This document shows positions 27,477-36,537 of a DNA stretch of 40,461 nucleotides, in pieces. The first letter of the stretch is position 1, and each line of letters opens with the position of its first letter. The DNA comes from Geobacter sp. GTDB taxonomy: Bacteria; Desulfobacterota; Desulfuromonadia; Geobacterales; Pseudopelobacteraceae. The position numbers and the translations under genes are program-made. The DNA lies in the NCBI GenBank assembly GCA_009885845.1, contig VFJW01000051.1:1-40461 (forward strand). The letters run 5' to 3'. The notes beneath the pieces were generated by a model, which had not been told where the DNA came from, made no database searches, and saw only the letters and a list, made by a program, of their open reading frames with translations.

Positions 27477-27611
27477 GTGAATTGGTCTCCCGAATATATC
27501 GTTTCAACGTAGCATAAAACCGACCTTATGTCACGGCAGCTTTTTATGTTCACATGACAGAGTAATTTATGATAAAAAGATGGCTTATTTTACCGAATCC
27601 GGGGGACGTAT

Positions 27612-28940
27612 ATGACAGAATACAGACCACTACAGCAGCTGCCTGAACCGGCCGGATACAAATCGGGTGACGTGCTGGTATTAGTAGGAGAGCTGTTTGG
27701 GCGCGGCTATGCCAACGGCCTGGTTGATGAAGCCAAGCGGATAGGCATGACAGTCATCGGTACGACGGTAGGTCGCAGGGATAGTGATGGGACGCTGAGG
27801 CCGCTCAATGCTGAAGAACTGGCTGACGCAGAAGCACTTCTGGGTGGAACGATCATTAATATCCCGTTGGAGGCCGGTTTTGATATGGAGAGTGTTGACG
27901 GCCTCCCCTCGGTGGTTGAACAGTTAAAAAAAGCACGCCCGGATGATTTAGCCACCATCAGTTTTATCGAAGGGAGTGTTAAAAAAGCGTGCGCTGCAGG
28001 AACCGCACGACTTAGAAGCCATCTGGTACAACTGGAATCAGAGTTGATCAAACGCATTCCGGCAGAGGCTAATATTTTCCTGGCCCATTCCATGGCAGGC
28101 GGGATTCCGCGGGCTCGCGTTTTCATGCCGCTCTTGAACCGGATTTTCAAAGGCACCGGTGACAAGTATCTGGCTTCGGACGTTTTCTGGAACAGTTCGC
28201 TTGGCGAACTCTGCAACACCAGTTTCAACGAGGTTACGGCCGATACCTTCCGCTATCTGATTGAGGGCACCTCAGCCCTGCGAGAACGAAATGAAGGCGC
28301 CGGTTTTCGTGTCCGTTACTCGGCGTACGGCTATCACGGCACCGGGGTGCTGGTAGGAGGAAAATACCGATGGCAATCCTATACACCGTATGTGCAGGGA
28401 ATTGCGAAGATGCGGCTTGAGGATATCGCCTTCGAAGCAACCGCTCAGGGGATTTCGGCGACCGTGTTCAACTGCCCGGAAATTCAGACCAATTCCAGTG
28501 CTTTATTTCTGGGGGTCGAGATATCACTCTACCCGCTTTTAAGCGCCATTCGACGCGAAGCCGGCGAACAGATTGCCGCAACACTTGAGACTCGCTGTCA
28601 GGCAATGCTGAAGGAGGGGCAAACAGTTACCGGCCTTCTGGAGCGTGCCGACCGCTACCTGTCCTCCCCGATTCTGGATCAGATTGAGGATTTTTCAACC
28701 TGGCCGCAGCACAATACCCGCGAACAGGCCGAATTGATGCTGGGTGCTTCTTCCGAGCTTATGGAGATGCATATTGATCAGAAACAGCTGGTCTGTGCTG
28801 AATTATCCCGGATAGTATTTCTTTCAACCGGTCGACTGATGCTTCACAGTTCCTGGAATCCCGGTTCAGCGGCAATCTGGCTTAATCATGATATAATCGG
28901 CAGGTTGCTTGCTGACGAGTGCGGAACTGGAATCCTGTAA
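27612..28940 (+). CDS. Conserved-looking 442-residue protein, function unresolved
   Basis: Soluble protein with no signal peptide or membrane helix. The N-terminal part (GDVLVLVGELFGRGYANG, then AKRIGMTVIGTTVGRRDSDG) reads like a Rossmann-type nucleotide-binding fold, with alternating hydrophobic strands and Gly-rich turns; the FLAHSMAGGIPRARVFM segment (about 157-173) looks like a second conserved core. A vague resemblance to proteins labelled enoyl-ACP reductase-like exists in my memory, but I cannot confirm it and see no classical SDR YxxxK motif. GGGGGA precedes the ATG. It is 25 bases upstream of bamD, on the same strand and divergent from hypE. Confidence 0.75.
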   Translation: MTEYRPLQQLPEPAGYKSGDVLVLVGELFGRGYANGLVDEAKRIGMTVIGTTVGRRDSDGTLRPLNAEELADAEALLGGTIINIPLEAGFDMESVDGLPSVVEQLKKARPDDLATISFIEGSVKKACAAGTARLRSHLVQLESELIKRIPAEANIFLAHSMAGGIPRARVFMPLLNRIFKGTGDKYLASDVFWNSSLGELCNTSFNEVTADTFRYLIEGTSALRERNEGAGFRVRYSAYGYHGTGVLVGGKYRWQSYTPYVQGIAKMRLEDIAFEATAQGISATVFNCPEIQTNSSALFLGVEISLYPLLSAIRREAGEQIAATLETRCQAMLKEGQTVTGLLERADRYLSSPILDQIEDFSTWPQHNTREQAELMLGASSELMEMHIDQKQLVCAELSRIVFLSTGRLMLHSSWNPGSAAIWLNHDIIGRLLADECGTGIL

Positions 28941-28965
28941 TGACATCGTTTCAAAAGGATATGGC

Positions 28966-29709
28966 ATGAAAACGAAAGTAAAGCTGATTGCGACACTTAT
29001 TATTGCTGCAGCTTTTTTGCAGGGATGTTCCACGCCGCAGGTGAACAAACCTGCTGATGTTCTCTTTAAAGAAGGCGAACAGTTCTTTCAGGACGAAAAA
29101 TATGAAGATGCCATCGCACAGTGGAAAAAAGTGAAGGAAACGTACCAGTCTCCCGAACTGTCCACAAAGGCTGAACTCAAAATTGCCGAAGCGTATTTTC
29201 TGAATAAAGACTATATCGAGGCAGCTGCCGGGTACGAAGATTTTCGCAAACTGCACCCGAAACACGCTCAAGCCGATTTTGCGCTGTATCGCCAGGGGAT
29301 GAGCTATTTCAACCAGATTCACAGCATTGATACCGACCAGACTCCGGTTAAAAATGCACTGACTACCTTCACATCCTATGTGAAGCTTTACCCGACCGGG
29401 GCTCAACTGGCAGAGGTGCAGGAGAAGCATCGTGAGTGTCGCGACAAACAATTGCAGTACGAGTTGTATGTTGGACGCTACTATCTGAAGACTGATGCCT
29501 TTAAATCTGCAATCAGCCGGTTTGAAGAATCTCTCAAAATGTTTGCCGACTCGACACGGCGCGACGAAGTTCTCTATTATTTGGGAAGAGCATATCTTGA
29601 GGATGGCCAGAAAGCAAAAGGGCGTGAGATATTCGGGCAACTTGCCCGCGAATTCCCCGGCAGCGCGTACATTGAAGATGCAAACAAAGCCATGGATGCC
29701 TTCTTTTAG
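28966..29709 (+). CDS. bamD: Outer membrane protein assembly factor BamD
   Basis: Lipoprotein of the BAM complex, which inserts beta-barrel proteins into the outer membrane; BamD is its essential TPR lipoprotein. 247 residues: signal peptide with lipobox LQGC (C21), then repeated TPR-like helices (for example KEGEQFFQDEKYEDAIAQW near 33 and EAYFLNKDYIEAAAGYEDF). The ATG at 28966 has AAGGA seven bases upstream; the frame is open from 28909, inside the preceding gene. The next gene's GTG overlaps its stop by one base. Confidence 0.9.
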   Translation: MKTKVKLIATLIIAAAFLQGCSTPQVNKPADVLFKEGEQFFQDEKYEDAIAQWKKVKETYQSPELSTKAELKIAEAYFLNKDYIEAAAGYEDFRKLHPKHAQADFALYRQGMSYFNQIHSIDTDQTPVKNALTTFTSYVKLYPTGAQLAEVQEKHRECRDKQLQYELYVGRYYLKTDAFKSAISRFEESLKMFADSTRRDEVLYYLGRAYLEDGQKAKGREIFGQLAREFPGSAYIEDANKAMDAFF

Positions 29710-30119
29710 TGAAGGGGCGTCTGCTCGGCATGCTCTGCCTGGTACTGTTACAGGTATCAGGCTGTAGTAAACCGGATCGTGATTTTACTGAGATAGGTAA
29801 AATACTTGCTATTCGTGCCGACGCCTTGAATGCACGGAACAGTTCTCGATACCTCTCCGTTATATCGCTCCGTTACTACGATAAAAACATCTATTTTGAG
29901 CAACTTAAAGAAAACATGGAAAAAAATTTCAGGGATTTTGAACAGATATCATACAAAGCCGGTACACCAACAATAACTGTTGAAGACAGTCGCGCAGAGT
30001 CAACCGCCAGCTACCGCATGAAAGTTCATTTGCGGGGAAAAGAAATGACACTGAACGGCATCGAACATCTCAAGCTGGCAAAAGAGCCGGAAGGATGGAA
30101 AATAATTGCAGGAATATAA
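29709..30119 (+). CDS. Small lipoprotein of unknown function
   Basis: 136 residues with a signal peptide and lipobox VSGC (C19), so anchored in a membrane facing the periplasm. The mature part is about 115 residues of mixed alpha/beta character, with EIGKILAIRADALNARNSSRYLSVIS near the start and HLKLAKEPEGWKIIAGI at the end. The pattern suggests a SnoaL/NTF2-like cone fold (short helix, then strands, ending with a W-K-I strand), an inference only. GTG start at 29709 overlaps the bamD stop; plsY follows after three bases. Confidence 0.8.
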   Translation: MKGRLLGMLCLVLLQVSGCSKPDRDFTEIGKILAIRADALNARNSSRYLSVISLRYYDKNIYFEQLKENMEKNFRDFEQISYKAGTPTITVEDSRAESTASYRMKVHLRGKEMTLNGIEHLKLAKEPEGWKIIAGI

Positions 30120-30122
30120 CTT

Positions 30123-30722
30123 GTGACAGGAAATTCGTTTATCATATGTATGCTGCTTATCGGATCAGCCTACCTGATTGGATCAATTCCGACCGGGCTT
30201 CTGCTTGGCAAGGCATATGGAATAGATGTCCGTAATGAGGGGAGCGGCAATATTGGTGCAACCAATCTGTACCGGACGGTAGGCCGGAGGGTCGGCATAA
30301 TCACGCTGATCGGTGACTGTTTGAAGGGGTTGTTTCCTGTGCTGCTCGTTTCGTACAGTTCGTTACCGGCTGAATTCGCGGCTTGGGTTGGACTTGCTGC
30401 ATTTTGCGGGCACGTTTTTTCTGTATTCCTCGCATTCAAGGGGGGTAAAGGTGTTGCTACCGCGCTGGGAGTTTTTCTGGGTCTGGCGCCTCTGGCCATT
30501 GCAATAGCGATTGCTCTGTTCGTAGTAGTGATGTTTTTCTGGCGCTATGTTTCACTCGGCTCGATCTCAGCTGCCGCCGTTATGCCGCCTGCGGTGTTTT
30601 TTCTGGGGGAGAGCAGAACGGTAACTGGTGTGACGCTTGTGATCGCAATCATAGTCATCATCCGGCACCGTGAAAATATCGGGCGGCTGATTGCAGGTAC
30701 TGAAAACAAATTCAAAGCATGA
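30123..30722 (+). CDS. plsY: Glycerol-3-phosphate acyltransferase PlsY
   Basis: Inner-membrane enzyme that transfers the acyl group of acyl-phosphate to glycerol-3-phosphate, giving lysophosphatidic acid, the first step of phospholipid synthesis. 199 residues with about five helices and all three loop motifs: GSGNIGATNLYR (loop 1), GHVFSVFLAFKGGKGVATALG (loop 2) and RHRENIGRLIAGTENK (loop 3). Start is GTG with AGGA about ten bases upstream. Last gene of the bamD-lipoprotein-plsY run. Confidence 0.95.
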   Translation: MTGNSFIICMLLIGSAYLIGSIPTGLLLGKAYGIDVRNEGSGNIGATNLYRTVGRRVGIITLIGDCLKGLFPVLLVSYSSLPAEFAAWVGLAAFCGHVFSVFLAFKGGKGVATALGVFLGLAPLAIAIAIALFVVVMFFWRYVSLGSISAAAVMPPAVFFLGESRTVTGVTLVIAIIVIIRHRENIGRLIAGTENKFKA

Positions 30723-30773
30723 AAAAGGCAATTATCGGGTCGCCCTGGAATTGTATTATGTTGAATTGTACCG

Positions 30774-31268
30774 CTAATGCCCCTGTGCCGCCCCCCGCAT
30801 AAGGCCAGGAGGCCGAATAAATGCCAGAAAACGTTCCTGCAGACGCTCAGCCTCCTCACTATTCCCCGAAAGACGCAGTACTTCAATGACACATTCTGCT
30901 GTACACAGACCTGACTCTTTCTGGTTTTTTCTCAGGTTGTACACAGATTTTCCATCAGTTTTCAGACAGATACGGCGGATATCCTGAAGATAAGGACTCC
31001 GTTGGTGGATTTTTCGGGCTTCATGCCACGTGCCGTCTATAATTATGCATTGCGAGATAGAGCTAAGGTCGCCGTCATTGTCATTTGTGGCGCCGGGGTA
31101 GATCAGAGCCACATTGCCGGCCGCAATTTCCTCGATCAGTTTCGCAGGCGGATTCATTCTGTCCCACCGGACCTGTTCGGCAGCACTCCCCAGAACATCC
31201 ACAACCAGACGCCCGGTATTAGAGCGTTTCTCAAACTCTTTAAAATGGGTCAGCAGTGTGATTTTCAT
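30774..31268 (-). CDS. DTW domain protein (tRNA-uridine aminocarboxypropyltransferase, short form)
   Basis: 164-residue DTW-domain protein. DTW enzymes such as E. coli TapT add a 3-amino-3-carboxypropyl group from SAM to uridine in tRNA. The motif DGTW is at 78-81 (IIIDGTWHEARKI), and LIYPGATND (55-63) and LRKNQKESGLCTAECVIEVL are also typical. The usual N-terminal cysteine-rich zinc region of the longer E. coli protein is absent here, so this is the compact form. Start ATG at 31268, with GGATGG about seven bases upstream. It follows the GreA/B-like gene after 17 bases. Confidence 0.85.
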   Translation of the reverse strand: MKITLLTHFKEFEKRSNTGRLVVDVLGSAAEQVRWDRMNPPAKLIEEIAAGNVALIYPGATNDNDGDLSSISQCIIIDGTWHEARKIHQRSPYLQDIRRICLKTDGKSVYNLRKNQKESGLCTAECVIEVLRLSGNSEEAERLQERFLAFIRPPGLMRGAAQGH

Positions 31269-31285
31269 GTCAAATCCATCCGTAA

Positions 31286-31813
31286 TCAGTTGACCGCGAC
31301 AATGGTAAACAACAGTGCTGCGGCATCGTCACCGGTCTGCACTTCATCGCCGTTACGCAGACCCAATAGTCGGTGCCCCAGTGGAGAAGCGGGGGTAATT
31401 ACCACGACTTCTCCGCCACTATCGCACATTTTTAAACCTCCCGCGTGCGGGCCGAGGAAAAACCTCCGAACGTTTCCATCAGAACTCTCCAGAGTAACCA
31501 GCGCCGTCAGCCGGATCGCTGTATCATCGTTGAAGCTATGCAGTGTCAGGGTGCGGTAGCTTTCAAGTGCAACACGGATTTCCTGAGCGCGGTTGGCCTG
31601 CCCCTGGGCGATGTAGGAAGCCTCAAGCGCCGTGGTGTCATATTTGTTATCGGGAAGGCATTCCGCATGTGTGGCGGCAACATGCGCCGCCTTTGCGGCG
31701 ATGGAAAACAGTGCCAGGTCTGCAGATAGAGCCGCAATGATATCCTGAATTAGCTGTTCTTTTGTCATAAGGCGTGCAGGCTCTTTAGTGAAATCGAAGT
31801 TTGCGTTAGTCAT
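31286..31813 (-). CDS. GreA/GreB-like transcription elongation factor
   Basis: 175 residues with a C-terminal GreA/B FKBP-like domain (about 95-175), including the family's SPLGHRLLGLRNGDEV. The N-terminal half is helical, but the acidic tip of canonical GreA (GDLSENAEY) is replaced by a CLPDNKYDTTALEASYIAQG-type segment, seen in GreA-like proteins of unknown activity. It may bind RNA polymerase without promoting transcript cleavage. The start at 31813 lacks a ribosome site; an ATG at 31768 (MTKEQLIQDI) is an alternative with AAGAG upstream. Confidence 0.78.
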   Translation of the reverse strand: MTNANFDFTKEPARLMTKEQLIQDIIAALSADLALFSIAAKAAHVAATHAECLPDNKYDTTALEASYIAQGQANRAQEIRVALESYRTLTLHSFNDDTAIRLTALVTLESSDGNVRRFFLGPHAGGLKMCDSGGEVVVITPASPLGHRLLGLRNGDEVQTGDDAAALLFTIVAVN

Positions 31814-32133
31814 GAACCGGAAGAAGATATCCCGCTAACTTACGCTTACAGTTAATCGGGTCTGGAACGTGTGAATTTAAACCGAAAATTGCGGATTGGG
31901 GCATGAAATCTAGCAGAACCGGCCGGGTTCGTCAATCTCCCTGTCATGAATGAGATCATTGCGCGGCCTGAACGAGAAAAAAATGGAACATGTATACAGT
32001 CTTTATGATAGGGTGGCAAAAAAATCAGATCACCGTGAACCGTGAAAAGTTCGAAAATATCCAGAGTATGATGAGCCGCAGTGTTGCCGCATCAGGCCGT
32101 CGTATGGGAGGTCGCATGACGTTTGAGGTAATA
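31814..32133. other. Intergenic region without recognised gene
   Basis: 320 bases between the GreA-like gene and the next + strand gene. It contains an open frame from 31990 that runs into the following gene, but its composition and lack of a ribosome site argue that it is not translated. I see no convincing promoter, operator or hairpin. Confidence 0.5.
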
Positions 32134-32496
32134 ATGAATAAAGTGGTCAAAGTAAGCCTTCTGTTGATTGTTGTCGTTGTACTTCTCTTTGCAGGTTATG
32201 TTTATGTTGCTCTCAACTGGAGTTATTCAAAAGGAGAGAGGATCGGGTACATACAGAAATTCTCAGAAAAAGGGTGGCTTTTTAAAACCTGGGAAGGGGA
32301 ACTGCAAATGCTGCCGGTGCCCGGAGCGTTACCGGAGAAATTCATTTTTTCAGTGCGAAATAAGGGGATAATAAGTAGGCTGAATTCGTCAATGGGTAAA
32401 AAAGTATCGCTATTTTACGAACAGCATAAAGGCATTCCCACAAACTTTTTTGGGGAGTCTGAATATTTTGCCGTTGATGTCAGGGTATTGGAATAG
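32134..32496 (+). CDS. Single-TM protein of unknown function, 120 residues
   Basis: Begins with one strongly hydrophobic segment (about 7-30), then a soluble domain starting NWSYSKGERIGYIQKFSEKGWLFKTWEGELQ. This YSKGER...KGW..KTWEGEL pattern occurs in a family of small membrane-anchored bacterial proteins, some of which are misnamed as dehydrogenases. Function unknown. The ATG at 32134 with GAGG about five bases upstream is chosen; ATGs at 32116 and 31990 are open alternatives. The soluble part probably faces the periplasm. Confidence 0.75.
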   Translation: MNKVVKVSLLLIVVVVLLFAGYVYVALNWSYSKGERIGYIQKFSEKGWLFKTWEGELQMLPVPGALPEKFIFSVRNKGIISRLNSSMGKKVSLFYEQHKGIPTNFFGESEYFAVDVRVLE

Positions 32497-32576
32497 TGGG
32501 CCCTCCGTAGTTATTATATTATCAACTCCACCTGAATATATTTCACACATAATTGCTGTTATTTTGTAGGTACTCC

Positions 32577-33569
32577 ATGCACAAATATATTACCACCATC
32601 AGCTATGTGTTTGCCGTAACCGCTGTATTGCTGGTTCTGCGTTTTCACCTGTTACCCGCGGTGTTTGCCGGTCTTGCGGTGTACGTGCTTACTTTGAAGC
32701 TCGCCCGTCACCTCCCCAAAAATATGAGCCGCGTGGCGCACAAGGTGGCCCTGGGAGTCGTATCAATCTGCGTCATCACCTTTCTGATAAGTGCCTGTGC
32801 GGCTATCTGGTCATTTATCGGCAGCAGCCATGGCATCGCCGCCTTGTTGGCCACGGTGGTTGACACACTTGGCACTCTGCGTCATACGCTGCCGGATGCG
32901 GTGGCCGACGTACTCCCGACGACAACGGAAGGGCTGCGCCAGCAGCTTGTTGAAATGCTGGGGGAGCATGTCCAGAAAATATCCGTGGTAGGTATGGAAG
33001 GCATCAAAATTTTTGCTCATGTACTGCTGGGAATGGTTGTTGGAGGAATGGCGGCTGTTCATCACTTCAATGAACACGATAAGGCACCGCCATTGATCGG
33101 TGCCTTTCGATCCCGATTGCGTAATCTCACCACGGCTTTTGATAAGGTAGTCTTTGCGCAGGTAAAGATATCAGGGCTCAATACCACATTGACCGCTATT
33201 TATTTGCTGGTTGCATTGCCGCTCTTTGGCGTTCATCTCCCGATGGCAACATTTCTGGTACTGTTCACGTTTGCCGTTGGAATGCTTCCGGTAGTGGGTA
33301 ACCTCGCTTCAAACACCGTGATTGTTGTTATCAGTCTCGGTGTTGCCCCCGGAGTAGGTATCGCCTCCCTGATATTTCTGGTACTGATCCATAAAGCAGA
33401 ATATTTTATGAACGCCAGGATTGTCGGGCACGAAGTACAGGCAACGGCATGGGAATTATTAAGCGCCATGCTGCTGCTCGAGGCCGTTTTTGGTGTAGTC
33501 GGTCTTGTGGCGGCGCCGGTGGTGTATGCCTGGCTTAAGGCCGAGATCAAAGAAAAGGGGATGATCTGA
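32577..33569 (+). CDS. AI-2E (PerM/YdiK-like) family membrane protein
   Basis: 330-residue inner-membrane protein with about seven to eight helices, of the AI-2E transporter family, to which E. coli TqsA (AI-2 export) and PerM belong. Family stretches include VFAVTAVLLVLRFHLLPAVF at the start, FAVGMLPVVGN (near 240) and ILVLIHKAEYFMNARIVG-like sequence (seen as LVLIHKAEYFMNARIVG) followed by LLLEAVFGVVGLVAAPVVYAW. Substrate unknown. The ATG at 32577 has AGG seven bases upstream; the longer frame from 32553 lacks a site. It ends six bases from the convergent PGPGW gene. Confidence 0.86.
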   Translation: MHKYITTISYVFAVTAVLLVLRFHLLPAVFAGLAVYVLTLKLARHLPKNMSRVAHKVALGVVSICVITFLISACAAIWSFIGSSHGIAALLATVVDTLGTLRHTLPDAVADVLPTTTEGLRQQLVEMLGEHVQKISVVGMEGIKIFAHVLLGMVVGGMAAVHHFNEHDKAPPLIGAFRSRLRNLTTAFDKVVFAQVKISGLNTTLTAIYLLVALPLFGVHLPMATFLVLFTFAVGMLPVVGNLASNTVIVVISLGVAPGVGIASLIFLVLIHKAEYFMNARIVGHEVQATAWELLSAMLLLEAVFGVVGLVAAPVVYAWLKAEIKEKGMI

Positions 33570-33575
33570 ACAGTA

Positions 33576-33812
33576 TTATTTCTGACCCCCACCTCCATTT
33601 CTTAACCGCTCAATACGCTCTTTTACTGCAACCAGGAGTTTTCTGGCCCAGATGAATTCAGTGGCAAGTATCGCCAATCCGATCGGGATCACTATGAACG
33701 CGGGACCCGGCAGCACGATCATGGCCATACCGGCTGCCAGAATCGTGAAGCCGATCACCGTAACGACCAGGCGTTTGGCCTGGTTTAATGTTTTAAGCAC
33801 AATATGCTTCAC
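33576..33812 (-). CDS. PGPGW-type small membrane protein
   Basis: 78 residues with two predicted helices around a glycine-proline turn: LVVTVIGFTILAAGMAMIVL, then PGPAFIVIPIGLAILATEF. The motif is close to the P-G-P-G-W signature of a small uncharacterised membrane family, with alanine and phenylalanine in place of G-W. GTG start, with GAGG about ten bases upstream. It follows the UPF0182 gene after 26 bases, likely in the same transcript. Confidence 0.78.
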   Translation of the reverse strand: MKHIVLKTLNQAKRLVVTVIGFTILAAGMAMIVLPGPAFIVIPIGLAILATEFIWARKLLVAVKERIERLRNGGGGQK

Positions 33813-33838
33813 GTGGTTGCTGCCTCAAAGACACTCTT

Positions 33839-36514
33839 CTACTTCGCCATCCGCTTAAGGACCTGTTCCAGCTTGCGCAACTCCTCGCCGTAACCGGCCC
33901 AGTTACCCTGTTTTTGAAGGGTAGTAGCCTTCTCATAAATGCTCATTGCTTCTTTTGCCAGTGTGGCAGGTGATGCTTTCGGATCTGCCGTGACGGTACT
34001 GGCAACGGTGGCAGCAGTTTTTTTACCGCCAAAAAGCCGCTGCAGGGCCAGTTCCAGATTCTCTTCCATAACAACCTGATCACCGAAGGCGACGATCACC
34101 CTCTTCAACTCCGGCAGACCGGCCTTGTCTGCCGCCAGAAACAGAGGCTGAACGTAGAGCAGTGATTTCTCAATCGGGATTACCAGCATACTCCCGTGAA
34201 TAACCTCGGAACCACGCTGATTCCAGAGAGTCAGCTGCTGGGATATGAAAGAGTCCTGATTTATGCGGGCTTCAATCTGTTTCGGCCCGTAGATCAACCG
34301 GTCGCGCGGGAAGGTGTAAGCGCGAATTTTTCCGTAATTTGGTTCATCACACCGGGCTGTCAGCCAGGCCGACAAGTTATCCCGCTTGGAAGGGGTGAAT
34401 GGCAGCAGCAGGATGTATTCCTCCACTTTTTCACCCGGCAGCTTCATGATGGTATAGTAGGGTTCCATTGGTTTGTCACCCAATGCCGGAACCTGCCAGA
34501 GATTCTCCTTGTTGTAGAATACTTTCGGGTCGGTCATGTGGTAGGCGGCAAACATGGCCGCCTGCAGTTGGAGAAACTGGTGCGGGTAACGGACATGTTT
34601 GCGCAGATCCTCCGGCATGGCCGCCAGCGGTTTAAAGAGCCCGGGAAACATCCGGGCATAAATTTTAACCAGGATGTCATTCGGGTCACTGATGTAGAAA
34701 CTGAGAGTGCCGTCATATGCATCGACAACCGCTTTAACGGAATTCCTCATGTAGTTGATTCCCCCCTTGACAGGTTTTGAGTAGGGGAGACGATCCGAAT
34801 AGGTGTAAGCATCGATGATCCATGTGAGCCGTCCACCATCGTCAACCACCATGTACGGATCACCATCGAAACGGAGGAAAGGCGCTATCGCGCGTACCCG
34901 TTCGTTGATGTTGCGGTTATAGATGATGCGGCTTTCTGAGGTGATGTCTGACGAAAGAAGAATCTTTTCCGTTTTGAATTTGGCGGCAAAGAGGGCTTTT
35001 TTGAGAAGGGAATCGATCGGCACTCCGCCTTTACCGGCGTAGGTTGTATTGATATTGCCGGTGGCGGTCGGATAGCTGAATTCCGGCACTTTGGTTTTGA
35101 CGACAACATAGTCGTTGGACAGTTCGCCGAAATAGATTTCCGGCCGGGTCACCTTGATATCAGCAAGGCTGACCGGCGGTATATCCTTGACGAAAAACTC
35201 CGGCAACCCCTCCTTGCTGATTCGGCTGACCGGGCCAAAGGTGATGCCGTTACCATGAGTGAAGATGAGGCGCTCATTGATCCAGTTTTTACTGGGCAAA
35301 TCTGCGTAGGAAAGTTCACGCGGCGACAGCATGACCTGTGTGTACTGGCCGTTTACCTTGTAGCGGTCATTATCAACATCGAAAAACTTGTAATATGTCC
35401 TGATCTGCTGGAGCTGACTGTAGGTTTTAAGCAACGGTGCATGATCCCAGAGGCGGATGTTTTTGATGGTGGCATCATTGTTAGCGATATCAACTGCGGA
35501 TAGTCTGTTGTCAACATCGAATGGTACCGTTTCAATCTTTTCCAGATCATAACCAAATCGGGTAAATTTAAGATTATTCTCTATATATGGTGTCTCAAGA
35601 GCCAGTTCGTTAGGTGCTACCTTGAATTTTTGAAGTACGCCCGGATACACCCGGATGCCGATGACGTACAGAGCCACTACTATAACCGGCGGCAGCAACG
35701 CTATGCGCCATGCGCCTTTCCAGATTCCGATAGCCAGTATGACCCCGGCCAGTGGTGTCATGAACGTCAGAACCCGGTAGGTCAGTAGCCGGGAGTTGAC
35801 ATCGACATACCCCGCACCATAAAAGGCGCTGTTGCTGGAATACAGCAGACTGAAGCTGTCAAGGTAGAAGCCGGCGGCGATCATACAGGCGAAAATTCCG
35901 GCCAGAACCGCCAGATGCCGCCGAACTTTTTCATCAACCGAGGCGCCCCGTTCCGTCAGGATGATGCCGCCTCGAACATAATACACAGCACCGGAAATGA
36001 TGGTAGAAGCAAACAGGGCAAATCCGGCAAATCCTTTGAGTAACTCCCAGAACGGCAGATTAAAGAGATAGAAGCTGATATCCTTGCCGATAACCGGATC
36101 TACTGTTCCGACGTTCAGGCTGTTCGTGAAAAGAAGTACCTCTTCCCATTGCGCGGCACCCCAGTTGGCGGCAAACAGTGACAGGGCTGTGCAGATGAGT
36201 ATGGCGAGGGGCTTTACAAAACGAACCGCATCATCCCTTTGCAGACGGAAGTTCCCGCCACCCACGATAGTAATCCCGGAGTAGGGGAAGCTCGCTCTGT
36301 TCGCATAAAAGAGGTTGATCATGATCGCGATAAACAGAAGCACACCGAAGAACAGTCCGACTCCGGTTTTGGCATACAGAGTTGTTGTAAAGATCGATGA
36401 GAAACCGGTCTCGACGAAAAAAAGCCAATCTGTATAAAAATTGAGGAGAGAAGACATGAACGGGAGGATCACCAGAACGAGAATCAGAATGAGAATGAAT
36501 TTGTTTTTAAACAT
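33839..36514 (-). CDS. UPF0182 family membrane protein
   Basis: 891-residue protein with a block of about seven membrane helices in the first third (about 5-310) and a large soluble C-terminal region, the layout of UPF0182. Conserved features include NFYTDWLFFVETGFSSIF near the N-terminus, and in the soluble region EFSYPTATGNINTTYAGKGG and PGLFKPLAAMPEDLRKHVRYP. The final 70 residues are Ala/Lys-rich and helical. Function unknown; related proteins are widespread in actinobacteria and cyanobacteria. AAAGGGG precedes the ATG. It follows the short Tim44-like gene by 23 bases. Confidence 0.92.
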   Translation of the reverse strand: MFKNKFILILILVLVILPFMSSLLNFYTDWLFFVETGFSSIFTTTLYAKTGVGLFFGVLLFIAIMINLFYANRASFPYSGITIVGGGNFRLQRDDAVRFVKPLAILICTALSLFAANWGAAQWEEVLLFTNSLNVGTVDPVIGKDISFYLFNLPFWELLKGFAGFALFASTIISGAVYYVRGGIILTERGASVDEKVRRHLAVLAGIFACMIAAGFYLDSFSLLYSSNSAFYGAGYVDVNSRLLTYRVLTFMTPLAGVILAIGIWKGAWRIALLPPVIVVALYVIGIRVYPGVLQKFKVAPNELALETPYIENNLKFTRFGYDLEKIETVPFDVDNRLSAVDIANNDATIKNIRLWDHAPLLKTYSQLQQIRTYYKFFDVDNDRYKVNGQYTQVMLSPRELSYADLPSKNWINERLIFTHGNGITFGPVSRISKEGLPEFFVKDIPPVSLADIKVTRPEIYFGELSNDYVVVKTKVPEFSYPTATGNINTTYAGKGGVPIDSLLKKALFAAKFKTEKILLSSDITSESRIIYNRNINERVRAIAPFLRFDGDPYMVVDDGGRLTWIIDAYTYSDRLPYSKPVKGGINYMRNSVKAVVDAYDGTLSFYISDPNDILVKIYARMFPGLFKPLAAMPEDLRKHVRYPHQFLQLQAAMFAAYHMTDPKVFYNKENLWQVPALGDKPMEPYYTIMKLPGEKVEEYILLLPFTPSKRDNLSAWLTARCDEPNYGKIRAYTFPRDRLIYGPKQIEARINQDSFISQQLTLWNQRGSEVIHGSMLVIPIEKSLLYVQPLFLAADKAGLPELKRVIVAFGDQVVMEENLELALQRLFGGKKTAATVASTVTADPKASPATLAKEAMSIYEKATTLQKQGNWAGYGEELRKLEQVLKRMAK

Positions 36515-36537
36515 GCGGTACCCCTTTGCTATTCAGT

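Noticed and set aside
28951-29640. 229-codon - strand frame
   Set aside because: Antisense to bamD, no ribosome site, composition unlike a real protein.
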